Shown here one piece after another: positions 9,101 through 19,782 of a stretch of DNA of 64,000 bases. The stretch comes from Piezodorus guildinii (Eukaryota > Arthropoda > Insecta > Hemiptera > Pentatomidae): contig CM041292.1 of the NCBI GenBank assembly GCA_023052935.1, forward strand, positions 149,286,939 to 149,350,938. Direction: 5' to 3'. How positions within the stretch are numbered: the first letter of the stretch is position 1; each line of letters opens with the position of its first letter. The translations under genes were made by a program, and so were the position numbers. Under the pieces are notes generated by a model. It was not told the DNA's origin, made no database searches, and was given only the letters and a program-made list of their open reading frames with translations.

Positions 9101-12100
9101 ATATGAGAACAATGAATGGAGGAGGAGATGTAATCGGGAGGTGTACGACATGTACCAAGAGCCAGACATCTCTTTCATTATCAAGCATTGAAGACTCAGG
9201 TGGGCAGGGCATCTGGCCAGAATGTCTGACGATTTACCTACAAAGATAAATATGACTGAGCCTTTGTATAGTCGTCGAAGAGTAGGTAGACCGAAGCTGC
9301 GATGGGAGTATTGTGTGGCCCAAGACACTAGAAAATATTTGAAGGTACCGAAACTAGATGGCAGCGGCACAGAACAGATATGCATAGCGGTTGCTATTAG
9401 AGGAAGCCAAGACCCTTTATGGGTTGTAGAGCTATTAAAAGAAGAAGAAGAATTTTTTGTACTATATTTTTAACCTACCGTTTGGGAGCTATATTGGTTT
9501 GAATGAAAAAAATTACCAATATTTTAATATAGATAGATAATTAATTTTTTTTTTAGAATAGATTGTTTTTTCATTGAAATTCGATAATCATTCAAATGAG
9601 TACTTATAATTTTTCATGAGATGTATAGTTTTTGAGTTATTCGAAAACTAATTTTGTTTTATGATTTAGAAAAAAAATTTTTTTTCAACCACATAGAGGA
9701 CGAATTTTTCCAAATCCAGACTTATAGCACATCTAGACGTAAGACGAACCTCCAGGAAAAATTTCTGCCTCACAATCATAGTGTGATACCGTGATGACCA
9801 GAAAATAGAATGAAATGGGACCTTCATTTATAAGTGAAGAAGATAGATTTTATTCTCATTTGAATGTTGATTTTACTTTCACTTACCTATATATAGCAAG
9901 GGAAAGAATCGAGATAGTGAAAACTTTCTAACAGCTACTTATTTGCAGTATTTATTGACCTAAAGAAGGTATTTAATCAAGATCTCCTTTGGGAAAAAAC
10001 TCTTTTCATATGATATAGGAGAATATTGAAGAGACTATACGATATTACGACAACAAAAACTAAAGTAGGTGCTGATCTTTCTGATGAAATTGATGTAACC
10101 TTGAGACTATTACAGGGAGAAAGCCTCAGCCAACACTCTTCATACTACAGCCAAAACATTTTTGAATTTTTTTTAATCTAGAGGCTCATATGGAGTTATA
10201 ATTGATAGTAAACACGAAGTGTTGATGGTGCTGTAAGCAGACAAAATAGTCTTCCTTAGCAGAATTTGGCTTTGGTGCCCAGCGCAAGCTCAGGATTATT
10301 GTAAAAATAATTGTCTAACCATAAATGCTGACAAGTCTAAGGTATTTGTATTTCACAAACCTCCCAGAATCAAGAACTATAAACCATTATATTGGCATAA
10401 CTATTAACTTTTAAAGCTTGTGTATGAGATAATATTTTTTCTAAAATCTTTAGCTTTCCAACAGTATATTATACATGTATATTACTGTTCTTAAGTTGAA
10501 AAACAAAAATCTGGTGCGAGCAACATACGACTTTCACTTACCTTCGTTTTAAAAATCTATTAAAGAATTTCAAATACAGTTAGAGATAAAAATTATTGCA
10601 ACTATTAAAGAATTAATTAAATTAAATTTCTATAGAAACATGTGTTTTATTAAAAAATCAATTATATTTTCATCTAAAATAATCAGTTAGTTTTACCGGC
10701 TTTTCATCACTCTTTATTAACTTTTACAAGCTTGTGTATTAGATAATTTTTTTTTCTAAAATATATTTACTTTTCCAACGGTATATTATGCATGTATATT
10801 ATTGTTCATATGTTCAAAAACAAAAAATTGCATTAAAAAAATATTATTTCTTTTAGTTGGGTATCAAATTCATTCAATTTATATATTTAGCCATCCTTTC
10901 ATCAATGTCATTAAGATGATATGGTTAATCTTCTGGAATGTACAAAATTAAAGGTAGTTTAGAGAAAAAAAAAATTTAAATATCAGCATTTAAGACCTGT
11001 CAGACTATTTTAATCAGAATGAAACCTGTATGATATTAAAGCCTATTAAATTTTACATTGATATAGCTAGTTTAATCAAAATCGTCAGAACCGTTTTAGA
11101 GAAAATCATAGAAAAAGGTGCAATACGCATCATAAAAAGTGGCTCTTCTGGTTAGCCGATTTTGATGAAAAAGTATTTGTAACATCTCAGGCATATCGTT
11201 GTCTTAAATATGAAATTTAAGTTTCATAGGACTTTTCCTTTCCGCCCGGGAGTTACCACACACGGACATACACACAGACATTTTTGTGGGACTTGGTTAT
11301 TTGGACTCAGAGGACCCTAAAACTGTATTTCTGTTGAAAACTGGAATTCGAAAATGTTCACGATCACAACACTTTCCCTTACTATATATAGTAAGTAAAA
11401 TTAAAAAATTGTATTAAAAAAATATTTTTTTTCAGTTTTCTCATTTAGTTGTTTTTCAAATTCGCTCAACATGCATATTTAGCAGTTATTTACCAATGCT
11501 AACAAGATAATATGGTTATTTTTATAGATTCTAAAACATTAAAGTTACTTTAAAAGAAGAAAATTTAAAATATGGGCATTTAAGCCCTGCCAAAATATTT
11601 AATCAGAATGAAACTTACATGATATTAAAGCCCATTAAATTTTACATCGATATAGTGAGTATAATCAAAATCGTAGGAGCCGTTTTTGAGAAAATCATAA
11701 AAATGTGCAATATGCATAGTATAAAGTGGCTCTTCTGGTTAGCCGATATTGGTGAAAAAGTTTTTATAACATCTCGGGTGTATAGTTGTCTTAAATATGA
11801 AATTTCAGTTTCATAGGTCTTTTTGTTTCCGACCGGGAGTTACCAGACACACACACACACACACACACGCATGCATGCATGCATGCACACACACACACAC
11901 AAACACAGACCTTTTTGCGGGACTTGGTTATTTAGATTCAGGGGACCCTAAAACGTGTATTTCTGTTGAAAACTAGAACTCGAAAATTTTTACCATCGCA
12001 AGACTTTACCTTACTATATATAGTAAGTGAAAGTGAAAATATTAACTTATACACAAAGTTTTAAAAGATAACAGAGAGTGACGAAAACTAAGAGGTAGTT

Positions 12101-15100
12101 GCAGAAAATAATATAATAGATTACTTAATGAAAAACATGTTTCTATCGAAATTCAATGTAATTATTTTTTTACATCCATAAATTTATTTAAAATGATGGA
12201 GTTTTGTTGACCGTAGAGATTAAAAGTTCTTAAAGATTTTAAAAACGGAGGTAAGTCTAAAGTCCCTTTAATTTTGTTTATTTGAACTAATTGACTATCT
12301 CTTATTGCTAGCAGCAGTAAGAAATTTATAATGTATTTTCATTCAGAACTATTTTCAAATCAATCATTTTTGACTCTCCATGAATTTTTACTATTCTTTA
12401 AAATCAAATTTGATGATTGGGATGCTCATATTACTCAAAATTGGATTTACTTTGATTTTAAAACAATAAAGTTTCCAGTATTTTGCACCATTATATTTTA
12501 TAAGACAGAAAGTGAAAAAAAATCCAAAAATTATTTTCCTATTTCCTGACTTGGATTCCAATTAGGAATAGGGCAAACTTGATAGGCAATGTATCAAATT
12601 AACAGCTGTGTATATGTATATAATTTTCAGCTTCCCAAAAATTATTTCTAACCAAGGTCTAAGATTAACTGATCTGAATTACAGAAGGCTAATTCATAAT
12701 TGGAGAGCTTTGAATATGAAATGGTGCATTCAGAAGAATCATTGGAATACTTTTGATGCATGGTATAGTCAAAGCAATATGTTATCATAAACATACCATT
12801 ATATAATATCATGAAAATAAAGTGATGACATAAGTTATGCTTACATAAGATGTTTACTAACCCCATCCACTAGCTGTGCAAGGTGTATCTGAGTTTATGG
12901 TAAATGGAGTACCAGAAACTCTTATTGCAGCAACATAATCATTATTTAGTTCAAAAGGTTTATCTGCCCTTATTAAAGCAATATCCGATCCAGCTATTTT
13001 CAGTTCCTGAAAAAGAAAGTGGTTCACAGTAATTAATCATTCTCTAGTATAAATTACAAAGTTATAAGAAGAAGGACTGCAGAAAATCTTCCATACAATA
13101 TATTCATATGGTACACATGAAACTGATCCCTATAAAATATAAGCCGTTTTAGGATTTAACATCTGAATTAGTCTATTTGATTAATATACAAATGAAGAGC
13201 TCTACAAAAGCAGATGACATTTAGTAAAGTTTATTCTGAATTTAGTATTACTGGGTATGAATTGAGGAAATTGATGAAGATTATGAGAAAATACAACCTA
13301 TTTTCATTGGCATATAAATATTATTCATACTAATGTGAAAAAACAGCTAATTGAAATAAATGTTATAAATAACAAATCTCATTGAGAAATAACAGACCTC
13401 AAATGGATAATTTTCGATTGATAATTAATCTTTTATCATTAATCAAAGTTTTTAGATTAAAAATCTGGTGCGGGCAACACACGACTTTCACTTACCTCCG
13501 TTTTTAGAATCGATTAAAGAATTTTCAAATACAGTAAGAGATAAAAAATGATTAAATAGAATTTCTATAGAAACATGTGTTTTATTAAAAAAATCGATTG
13601 TATTATTATCTAAAATAATAGCTTAGTGCTATCGGCTTTTTATCACTCTCTATTAACTTTTAAAAGCTTGTGTACGCGATAATATTTTTTTCAAAAATCA
13701 TTACCTTTCCAACGGTATATCATGCATGTATATTACTGTTTTTATGTTCAAAAACAAAAAATGGAATTAAAAAAATATTTTTTCAGTTTTCTCCTTCAGT
13801 TGCCTTTCAAATTCGCTCAACTTGCATATTTACCTGTTTTTCATCAGGGGTAACAAGATAATATAGTTATGTTTAAAGAATCAACAAAATTAAAGATACC
13901 TTAGGGGAAGAAAATTTAAAATATCGGCATTTAAGCCCTGTTAGACCATTTTAATCAGAATGAAAACTACATGATATTAAAGCCCATTAAATTTTACATC
14001 GATATAGCGAGTTTGATCAAAATCGTCGGAACCATTTTCATGAAAATTGAAAAAAGGTGCAAAATGCATGGTATGAAGTGGCTCTTCAGGTTAGCTGATT
14101 TTGATGGCAAAGTTTTTGTAACGTCTCAGGCGTATATTTGTCTTCAATATGAAATTTCAGTTTCATAGGACTTACCGTTTCCACCCGGGAGTTACCACAC
14201 ACACACACACACACAGACCTTTTTGCGGGATTTGGTTATTTGGACTCAGGGGACCCTAGAATGTGTATTTCCGTTGAAAACTGGAATTAGAAAATTTTCA
14301 CGATCGCAATACTTTCCCTTACTATATATAGTAAGTGAAAGTAAAAATTGCTTTGTGTGACTAAAGAACTACACAAAAGATATAAACTAATCAACAAACT
14401 TATATTTTATAAAACTAAATGGTACTTATTAGATTTCATTTGGTCTTTACAAATTAATTTATCTTTCCAACAACTCAATAAATAGTTTAATTATTACAGT
14501 GAAAGATATTTTATACAGCTCTTCTCTTTCCATCTACACACCATTTTTAACTACCTTAAAAAATATTCAAATGAACCACAACCAATGTGGTTTTATTTAA
14601 TTAATATATTACTGATAATATTTGACCATTTAATGCATGTATGATTGTATACCTCAAAATTCGGATGTGGATATATGGATTTTGCCCTCCTAATTTGTTT
14701 TGTTTTTGATCTTGTATCATTAAAATCGACCACACCTGCAACAAGAACCATATCTGCAGGCTTGACAATCTTCCGATCATAAACAGCACAATGAGCTGCA
14801 CTTAGTACCCACTGACTGCTTATCAAGCTTCCAGTACATCTTACCTATTCAACAATATTCACATAAGTTTTCACAAAGTTAAAAACAAATTAAGAATAAG
14901 TATTTATATTTTCTAAACATTAACATTTAATATGAATTAGAAATATAATAAAAACAAGAGAAATTAAACTATTGAAGTGCAGAAGTCAATATGTATGTCA
15001 ATATATCAACAGCTTGGGGTAAAGAAAGGAAGAATAATTGTTAATAAAACAGGACAATTGACTTAAACAGTCTCTTGAAAGTCAAGAAAAAAAAGAAATA

Positions 15101-18100
15101 ATGAATTCAGAACTATTTAAACTGCCATGTTCTCAAAAATAATATCATGCACTAAATACTCATGTAGCTTTTTGTTCGTATACTATTAGAAATGAAACTA
15201 ATCTATCCTTACAATTTTTTAAAAACAAGCTTACTACACCATAATTTGCAACACCATTTCATTTTATTTTGTAGTTTTTAATAAAATATATCAAGGGAAC
15301 AGCATCATTAAAATAAACAAAACTCAACCAAGAAATGATCCAATTAAGTGGTTCTTTTGTACTAAAAAAAGACATTGGCAACCCGAAAACTAAGTACTTC
15401 TGAAGATACGGTGATTTTAAAATCTTAAAAATCATTTAAAAATTGTAGTTTTCAAGACGTATACGTTTTAAGATCCATGAGTCAAAAATAACCTGGTCTC
15501 ACATAGTTCCAATCTTTGTCCTAGGTACCTGGAGTCCATAGCAAGGAACCCTGGGATTCTGCCAATTTTTTTTCGTCAATCTTCAATTTAAAAAAAAAAA
15601 AGTCAAAATCGGTTGTTTCATAGACTTATATTTCAATTTGTAGGTTCAGACTGACTTTAGGTAAAAAAAGTTATCTCAAAAATGTTTTGGTTGAATAAAT
15701 CATTAGTAAAAATGGAATGTTTGAAAAGTTAAACTAAAGAAAAATGAAGAATTGATGCTAGAAGTTATAATTCAGAAATTTTGAAGAGAAAGCTGCTAAT
15801 TTAATTTGGTGAAGGGTACTTAATTTGAAAATCGAAATAAGTAGACTTGATGTAATGCATCAAAATTATGAATAAAGATTTCAAAACTAGCGAAAAATAT
15901 GGATTCAGGGACTATTCGTAGAAACCAAAAACTGCAAGGAAGAAAATCGTCTGTAAGAAAATTAATTGAAGCTGCACATATTTTCAAATATCTACGAAAA
16001 ACGTAAATTTTACTTTTTGAAAACTGCTTTTAGTCGAGAAAAATCTGTGTCCAAAATAAGTATTTTTTAATGAGACGAAAACTGTAAAATTTGAACAAAT
16101 AAAATGATATCTTTCCTAATGTGTACCTCCTCCAATAAATGAACAATTTGTTAGTGTTTTTCAGATGATATATTTTCCTAACTTTAAAAATCTGTTACGG
16201 GTAACACACAACTTTTACTTACCTCATATGTTAAAACCAATTTAAGAACTAATAAATAAACTTAAAAATAAAGATGATTTAAATAAAATGAGTATTCAGT
16301 TTCCTTGGAAACCTATGGTTTAGATTAACAATACGGCAATAATACAAACAATTGTATTATCAGTAATAAGTTTATACTATATTCGTCACTTCACATTACC
16401 GTTTACAACTTGTTATATAAGATAATATGTTCTCTAAAATCTTCAGCTTTCCAACGGTATATTATACATCTATGTTACGGTTCTTGAGTTCAAAAAACCA
16501 AATATTACATGATAAAATATTTTTGCTCATTTCTCCTTTAGTTTGTGATCAAATTTCATTTTCAGCAGTTTTTTATCAATCCTTATGAGATAATATGTTT
16601 TCTATCTATACAATTAAATAAAAAACTTTCACATCTATTGGATTACAGAGCACCACTAAATTTACGAAACAAGCGACTTATATACATGACTCCACTGAGA
16701 CCAATATGGACATACGGAGCAGAACTTTGGGGTTCTGTAAAACACGTTCACAAACAAAATACAAACAACTCAGTCAAAAAATGTTCACGCACCATGGTAT
16801 GTTTCGAATCACAGTAACACAAACATTCCAACAGTAAATTTATATTTTCACGAAAAATATAACGCGTTTCATTCTTCGACACATCACTACTTGTTTCTTC
16901 CCTTTCTTCCTCCCTGTTACCAGAGCAGACCCAAAGAAGACTTAAAAGGCTATAACCGAGAGATCTTTTAAACTGAAATTAATAATAATAATAAAATTAC
17001 AGGTACTTTAGTGGAAGAAAATTCAAAATATCAGCATTTAAGCCTTGTCAGACTATTTCAATCAGAATGAACCTACACGATATTAAAGCCCAATATATTT
17101 TACGTCGATATAACGGATTGATTCAAAATCGTTGGGAGCTGTTTTTATGAAAATCGTAAAAAGAAGCTAGAGTTATCACCCACGAACACACACACGCACA
17201 TATCTTTTTTGCGGGACTTGGTTATTTGGGCGCAAGAAACCCTAAAACGTACATTTTCGTTAAAAATTTGCCCGATCGCAATACTTACCCTTACTTAATA
17301 TTTCATATATAAGTATATGAAAGTAAAAATAAATTTTGGAGAGAGCCGAATGAAAAAAAAAAAAGCAAACGTGTGTATGAATATGACTGTCCTTAACTGC
17401 AATTTGCGGAGTGATCTAAAATTAATTTAAAAGGAAATTAAATCAAAATTGTTAAAACTTATTTTAATTTTTTTCCCCATTCCTCTAAAAGGTACATTCC
17501 GATCTACTAGAGCGGCCAATCACAGCAATACTAGCATGATTTGATTTTAGAAGTTATGATTATAGATTTATCATCGAATCGATTCTTTTTCACTTATAAA
17601 TGTTCCAAAATTGATCTACTATGATCTTTCTCAGAAAAATTAAATATATCTTTTTCTATTACGATTTCATTCTATTAACCCCTTCCATCTCCAATCTTAT
17701 AAAAAAATAAATAAATACATTTTAAAAAAATCCTTTAGAATCGACCTTACCTAATCATCTGAAAACGTCTGCTCTCATTCATTTGATTTTATACAGTTTT
17801 AAAATGTTCATTTCATTACCTCGTTAAAATAATTCATCTTTCACGCTCATCAAATTCATACCACCCAAAAAATGAGACTGGCAACTCTCCAAATTAAGCA
17901 CTTATCCAAAGTTTTCCGCATTGATACCATTTGAAGGTAGGGAAGTAAGCTTAAATTGTAATTCTGAAATGAGTTACCTCTGGGTGTAACACAGCGACAA
18001 GATAAGGGAAATCGCCAATATCAGCCGGACTGGCTCCAGCTAGCCTCCTGAATAATAAACCACAAGCACAAGGTTCCACAAAAAGAGCTATTGCATTTAT

Positions 18101-18133
18101 CACTAATATTATAAAGGTTCTAAAATATTGCAT
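5949..18133 (-). CDS. Secreted S1A serine protease (chymotrypsin fold), 3' end unresolved
   Basis: Four exons join in consistent phase: 18133-17978 (phase 0 end), 14844-14653 (phase 0), 13006-12862 (phase 1) and 6128-5949. The product starts with a hydrophobic signal peptide of about 24 residues. A predicted activation site, Phe-Arg-Arg followed by Leu-Ala-Gly-Ala, follows. His57 (Ala-Ala-His-Cys), Asp102 (Ser-Asp-Ile-Ala-Leu-Ile) and Ser195 (Gly-Asp-Ser-Gly-Gly-Pro) are all present, as are Cys42/58, Cys136/201, Cys168/182 and Cys191. The residue at chymotrypsin position 189 is Gly, so trypsin-like Arg/Lys cleavage is not expected; chymotrypsin- or elastase-like specificity is more likely (inference). 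After Ser195 the exon either runs to a stop at 5923 or splices at 5948; the canonical last exon with Cys220 was not found. It is the only gene in the left third of the window, and its introns are full of family A repeats. Confidence 0.85.
6541..6980. repeat. Family D TIR element, short copy
   Basis: The two ends are inverted repeats of about 53 bp with a one-base indel: the left begins GCTGAGAAGGCGTCAGTCAA and the right ends in its complement. The inner part of the arm, from AATTGAGACGTTGATTTCCA, is shared with the 1.3-kb copy at 26825-28161; the outer ~25 bp are not. The interior is AT-rich and non-coding. It is likely a non-autonomous DNA transposon. Confidence 0.75.
6990..7130 (+). ncRNA. 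Hammerhead-like motif (Penelope-type)
   Basis: At about 6993-7025 the sequence reads CTGAAGA, then a GCCTA...TAGGC hairpin, then GAAAC followed by GTC. CUGANGA, stem II, GAAA and a very short ACGU stem III before GUC is the layout reported for minimal hammerhead ribozymes in Penelope-like retroelements. Stem I here is weak. A degenerate related segment lies at 46926-46965. No Penelope coding sequence is seen nearby. Confidence 0.4.
7265..7632. repeat. Family B MITE-like repeat
   Basis: It begins TTGGTTTATTATTTTCATTA and ends with TGGAAATAATAAACCA, so the ends form short inverted repeats. The interior has the phrases seen in the copies at 43015-43338 and 45430-46210 (an AATTTGAGG...ACG...GATACGTAGAA segment and a CGATAGAGAATAAAA-like segment). 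Non-coding. Confidence 0.6.
7769..8551 (+). pseudogene. LINE reverse transcriptase, fingers and first palm part
   Basis: This 260-codon frame covers RT motifs 0 to about 4, up to the Arg-Arg-Gly region just before the Gln-Gly motif. The expected Gly-Val-Arg-Gln-Gly-Asp is present only after a frame change (about 8510-8530, coding runs on as Arg-Gln-Gly-Asp in another frame), so the enzyme is broken. The residues before it are well kept, including the first catalytic Asp in Val-Asp-Phe-Lys-Ser-Ala-Tyr-Asp. Confidence 0.8.
8553..8981 (+). pseudogene. LINE reverse transcriptase, YADD palm and thumb part
   Basis: This continues the RT in a different frame. It has an intact Tyr-Ala-Asp-Asp box near residue 28, Gly-Leu-Thr-Val-Asn-Glu-Ala-Lys-Thr-Lys near 71, and a Phe-Val-Tyr-Leu-Gly-Ser segment near 96. 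It ends at a stop replacing the Tyr of the usual Ile-Tyr-Lys-Thr-Leu. Later coding pieces run in broken frames to 9465. Confidence 0.8.
9481..9720. repeat. AT-rich segment with family B-like phrases
   Basis: The start (9474-9513) repeats 7221-7260 with about five mismatches in 40. The rest has family B-like text (a GAAAAACTAATTTTG region, poly-A/T runs). Non-coding. Confidence 0.35.
9873..9940 (+). repeat. Family A repeat, left-end stub
   Basis: ACTTTCACTTACCTATATAT is followed by AGCAAGGGAAAGAATCGAGA, a mutated form of the family A left end (GTAAGGGAAAGTATTGCGAT). It ends after about 65 bp. Confidence 0.55.
10408..10529 (-). repeat. Family A repeat, internal fragment
   Basis: This carries the family A internal text in reverse orientation (AAGCTTGTGTATGAGATAAT through TCCAACAGTATATTATACAT) and then the CGCACCAGATTTTT-type outer segment in complement. 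It directly abuts the next copy at 10530. Confidence 0.6.
10530..11400 (-). repeat. Family A repeat, near full-length copy
   Basis: Starts with ACTTTCACTTACC and ends in a degenerate GTAAGTAAAA. About 870 bp in reverse orientation, with the internal landmarks of the family (CCAACGGTATATTATGCATG, GGGACTTGGTTATTTGGACT, and GGAATTCGAAAATGTTCACG). No intact ORF. Confidence 0.8.
11401..12034 (-). repeat. Family A repeat, truncated copy with CA/CATG repeat
   Basis: Begins inside the family sequence, directly next to the previous copy, and ends at GTAAGTGAAAGT. It holds an expanded (AC)n/(CATG)n tract at 11847-11900, where other copies have a short (CA)n. It contains a 65-codon open frame (11619-11816) that recurs at the same place in the copy at 13484-14342. 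Confidence 0.75.
11847..11902. repeat. (AC)n/(CATG)n microsatellite
   Basis: Runs of ACACAC interrupted by CATGCATGCATGCATG, inside a family A copy. The CA tract is an ancestral part of the family that has expanded here. Confidence 0.9.
12055..12268 (+). repeat. Family A repeat, right-end fragment
   Basis: Matches the right third of family A in forward orientation (AACAGAGAGTGACGAAAA, ATTACTTAATGAAAAACATG, AAAACGGAGGTAAGT). The terminal GTGAAAGT is degraded to CTAAAGT. Confidence 0.55.
12862..13006 (-). CDS. Protease exon 3: catalytic Asp102
   Basis: The acceptor is TTTTTCAG|GAA (phase 0) and the donor GGATGGG|GTTAGT (phase 1). It encodes Ser-Asp-Ile-Ala-Leu-Ile-Arg with catalytic Asp102 and ends in Cys-Thr-Ala-Ser-Gly-Trp-Gly, the hallmark around Cys136. 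Confidence 0.88.
13484..14342 (-). repeat. Family A repeat, full-length copy
   Basis: 859 bp from ACTTTCACTTACC to GTAAGTGAAAGT, in reverse orientation within a protease intron. Almost the same length as the copy at 35490-36349 (860 bp). It contains a short (AC)n tract at about 14199-14215 and the recurring 65-codon open frame at 13971-14168. Together with 35490-36349 it defines the family. Confidence 0.88.
14653..14844 (-). CDS. Protease exon 2: catalytic His57
   Basis: The acceptor is GAATAG|GTA and the donor GAG|GTATAC, both in phase 0. It encodes Cys42, Trp-Val-Leu-Ser-Ala-Ala-His-Cys with catalytic His57, and the following strand Leu-Val-Ala-Gly-Val-Val up to Tyr-Pro-His-Pro-Asn-Phe. 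This matches the usual layout of a chymotrypsin-family exon. Confidence 0.88.
15000..16185. other. Protease intron 1, AT-rich, no gene
   Basis: No coding segment and no repeat that I can match elsewhere in the window. Several A/T runs. Confidence 0.5.
16211..17334 (-). repeat. Family A repeat interrupted by a jockey-type LINE tail
   Basis: Begins ACTTTTACTTACC and ends GTATATGAAAGTAAA, in reverse orientation, with landmarks such as CCAACGGTATATTATACATC and GGGACTTGGTTATTTGGGCG. The interior is interrupted by non-family sequence at about 16600-16985. Confidence 0.65.
16600..16985 (+). pseudogene. Jockey-type LINE RT tail fragment
   Basis: Encodes Ile-Gln-Leu-Asn-Lys-Lys-Leu, then a Pro-Ile-Trp-Thr-Tyr-Gly-Ala-Glu-Leu-Trp-Gly segment near 16700. 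This is the C-terminal landmark of jockey-type RTs (compare Ser-Ile-Trp-Thr-Tyr-Gly-Leu-Glu-Leu-Trp-Gly at about 58810 in this window). It ends near AATTAATAATAATAATAAAA, a possible degenerate A-rich tail. It is embedded in a family A copy, so it inserted after that copy. Confidence 0.65.
17335..17977. other. AT-rich intron sequence
   Basis: No gene or repeat recognised between the family A copy and protease exon 1. Confidence 0.4.
17978..18133 (-). CDS. Protease exon 1: signal peptide and activation site
   Basis: The ATG at 18131-18133 is the first in-frame Met: an in-frame TAA lies 9 bases upstream of it. The exon encodes a hydrophobic leader ending near Ala-Cys-Ala-Cys-Gly, then Phe-Arg-Arg-Leu-Ala-Gly-Ala, which takes the place of the usual Arg|Ile-Val-Gly-Gly activation site, then a Phe-Pro-Tyr-Leu-Val-Ala-Val strand. 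The splice donor is GAG|GTAACT after a complete codon. Confidence 0.8.
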
Positions 18134-19050
18134 GTGAGGTTAACATGGGTGCTACTTAAGCTCCTGCTTGACTAGTGAAATTACTTCACACGTGGTTTCA
18201 GTCTTGACATATGTTTTATCAAGGTGATTTTCTTCACAATGGAAAACCTTAGCAGTTAGTTAGACAGGAATTGGAGCTTTGTACATTTCTGAAAAGCAAT
18301 ATTGATTTCTATAATGCTAAATTATGAAAAGTAAAATCCAGCTGTTTCAAGATGGCCAGTTGAGCAGTGGAAATATGATTATCTCTATCCTTAAGCTTAA
18401 TGCCCAATCACATAACTCATAACTTACTTTGTTGTTCAAGCATTTATTTATTTAAAAAAAATCTTCTGGATTATCTCTTATAATGGCACAATTGTAGCAA
18501 AAATTAAATCCCGAGAATTAAAAATAAATAATAATAAAGGATTAATTTGAATTAATTTGGATTTATTAAAATTAATTTTAATTTGATTTAATAGCAAGTA
18601 AAATGTAATAAACTTTAAATTTTTGTATCTTCAAATATTTTATGCGTAGGTTTTTTGAATAATTTTTCCTACAATCGTAATATAACCGCAATTTGATTTT
18701 ATCTTATGTTAATCATTTAGGCTAATGAACTATAATTACCGAAAAACAAAAATATTTAACTGATTGTAAGGATGACTCATTTGTCAACATTTTGTCAATT
18801 TGTAAATATGTGAATAAAGTTTATTTTATTTGTATTAAATTTGTTTAACTATGTATTATTGTTCAGTTTAAAATCATTAAATCGTCAAGTGTAGTGCTTG
18901 GTCATTTTTAATTACGTATACCATTCATGAAATAATGTTTCATACAATGCTGGGTATGATGTTTTTAATTTGTTCTATTTCATCAAAAATTTAATTTCCT
19001 TGAAAATAATTTTGAATAATGTGCCCAAAAACCTTGATGTAAAATCTAAT
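18134..19050. other. Upstream region of the protease gene
   Basis: AT-rich with no open frame. It should contain the promoter of the minus-strand protease, but I see no element that I can support. Confidence 0.4.
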
Positions 19051-19054
19051 TCTT

Positions 19055-19690
19055 ACTTTCACTTACTATATATCGTAAGGGAAAGTATTGCGATCGTGAA
19101 AATTTTCGAATTCCAGCTTTCAACGGAAATACACGTTTTAGGGTCCCCTGAGTCCAAATAACCAAGTCCCGCAAAAAGGTCTCTGTGTGTGTGTGGTAAC
19201 TCCTAAGGGTAACGAAAAGTCCTATGAAACTAAAATTTCATATTTAAAACAACTATACGCTCGAGATGTTATAGAAACTTTTTCATCAAAATCAGGTGAC
19301 CGGAAGATGTACTTTATACCATGCATTTTGCACCTTTTTACGGTTTCCTCAAAAACGGCTCTAACGTTTTTGACTAAACTCTTTTATGTAAAGTTAGTAA
19401 AATATAATGGGCTTTAATTTGATATAGGTTTCATTCTGATTGAAATATTCTGCGGGGCTTAAATGCCGATATTTTAATTATTTGTTTTCCTCTAAAGTAC
19501 CTTTAATTTTGTAGATTTCAAAAAAATTGGAACATCATCTTATTAGCATTGAAAAATAACGGATAAATATGCAACTTCAGGTTAATGGAGAGTGATGAAA
19601 ATCCAATAAAACTAACTGATTGTTGTAGATAAAAATATAATAGATTATTTAATAAAACATATGTTTCTATTGAAATTCAAAATAATTAAT
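19055..19690 (+). repeat. Family A repeat, internally deleted, forward copy
   Basis: Begins ACTTTCACTTACTATATATC and continues through GGGTCCCCTGAGTCCAAATA, a short (GT)n, and the right-hand part (ATAGATTATTTAATAAAACA). It is cut off where a second copy starts at 19691, so the outer right end is lost. Confidence 0.75.
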
Positions 19691-19782
19691 TACTTTCACT
19701 CACTATATATAGTAAGGGGAAGTATTGCGATCGTGAAAATTTTAGAATTCCAGTTTTCAACGGAAATACACTTTTTAGGGTC
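19691..19782 (+). repeat. Family A repeat left end, cut by errantivirus LTR
   Basis: ACTTTCACTCACTATATATA continues as family A for 92 bp and ends abruptly after TTTTTAGGGTC. The next bases are the end of the errantivirus LTR, so the retroelement entered this copy. The remainder of the copy is not found at the other side of the element. Confidence 0.7.

Larger units (their letters stand above)
7745..9472 (+). mobile_element. LINE (second family), 5' truncated, frameshifted
   Basis: A non-LTR retrotransposon fragment that begins just before the RT and ends in an (AAG)n-like tail near 9450. The RT is split by a frame change at about 8551. Motifs in order: Leu-Lys-Asn-His-Lys-Ala-Pro-Gly-Ile-Asp (about 7950), Asn-Tyr-Arg-Gly-Ile-Ser-Leu-Leu (8136), Gly-Gly-Phe-Arg-Pro-Val-Arg-Ser-Thr-Thr-Asp-Gln (8250), Val-Asp-Phe-Lys-Ser-Ala-Tyr-Asp (8350), and Tyr-Ala-Asp-Asp (8635). 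Later come a Tyr-Leu-Gly-Ser segment and a broken post-RT tail with Trp-Ala-Gly-His-Leu-Ala. There is no RNase H. Related copies lie at 24550-25110 and 50980-52205. The clade is uncertain (RTE-like or related). Confidence 0.85.

Noticed and set aside
9089..9385. 98-codon minus-strand frame
   Set aside because: Antisense of the LINE tail at 7745-9472.
14601..14801. 66-codon minus-strand frame overlapping the protease exon
   Set aside because: It is the shifted-frame shadow of exon 2 with catalytic His57; the other frame has the family motif and clean splice sites.
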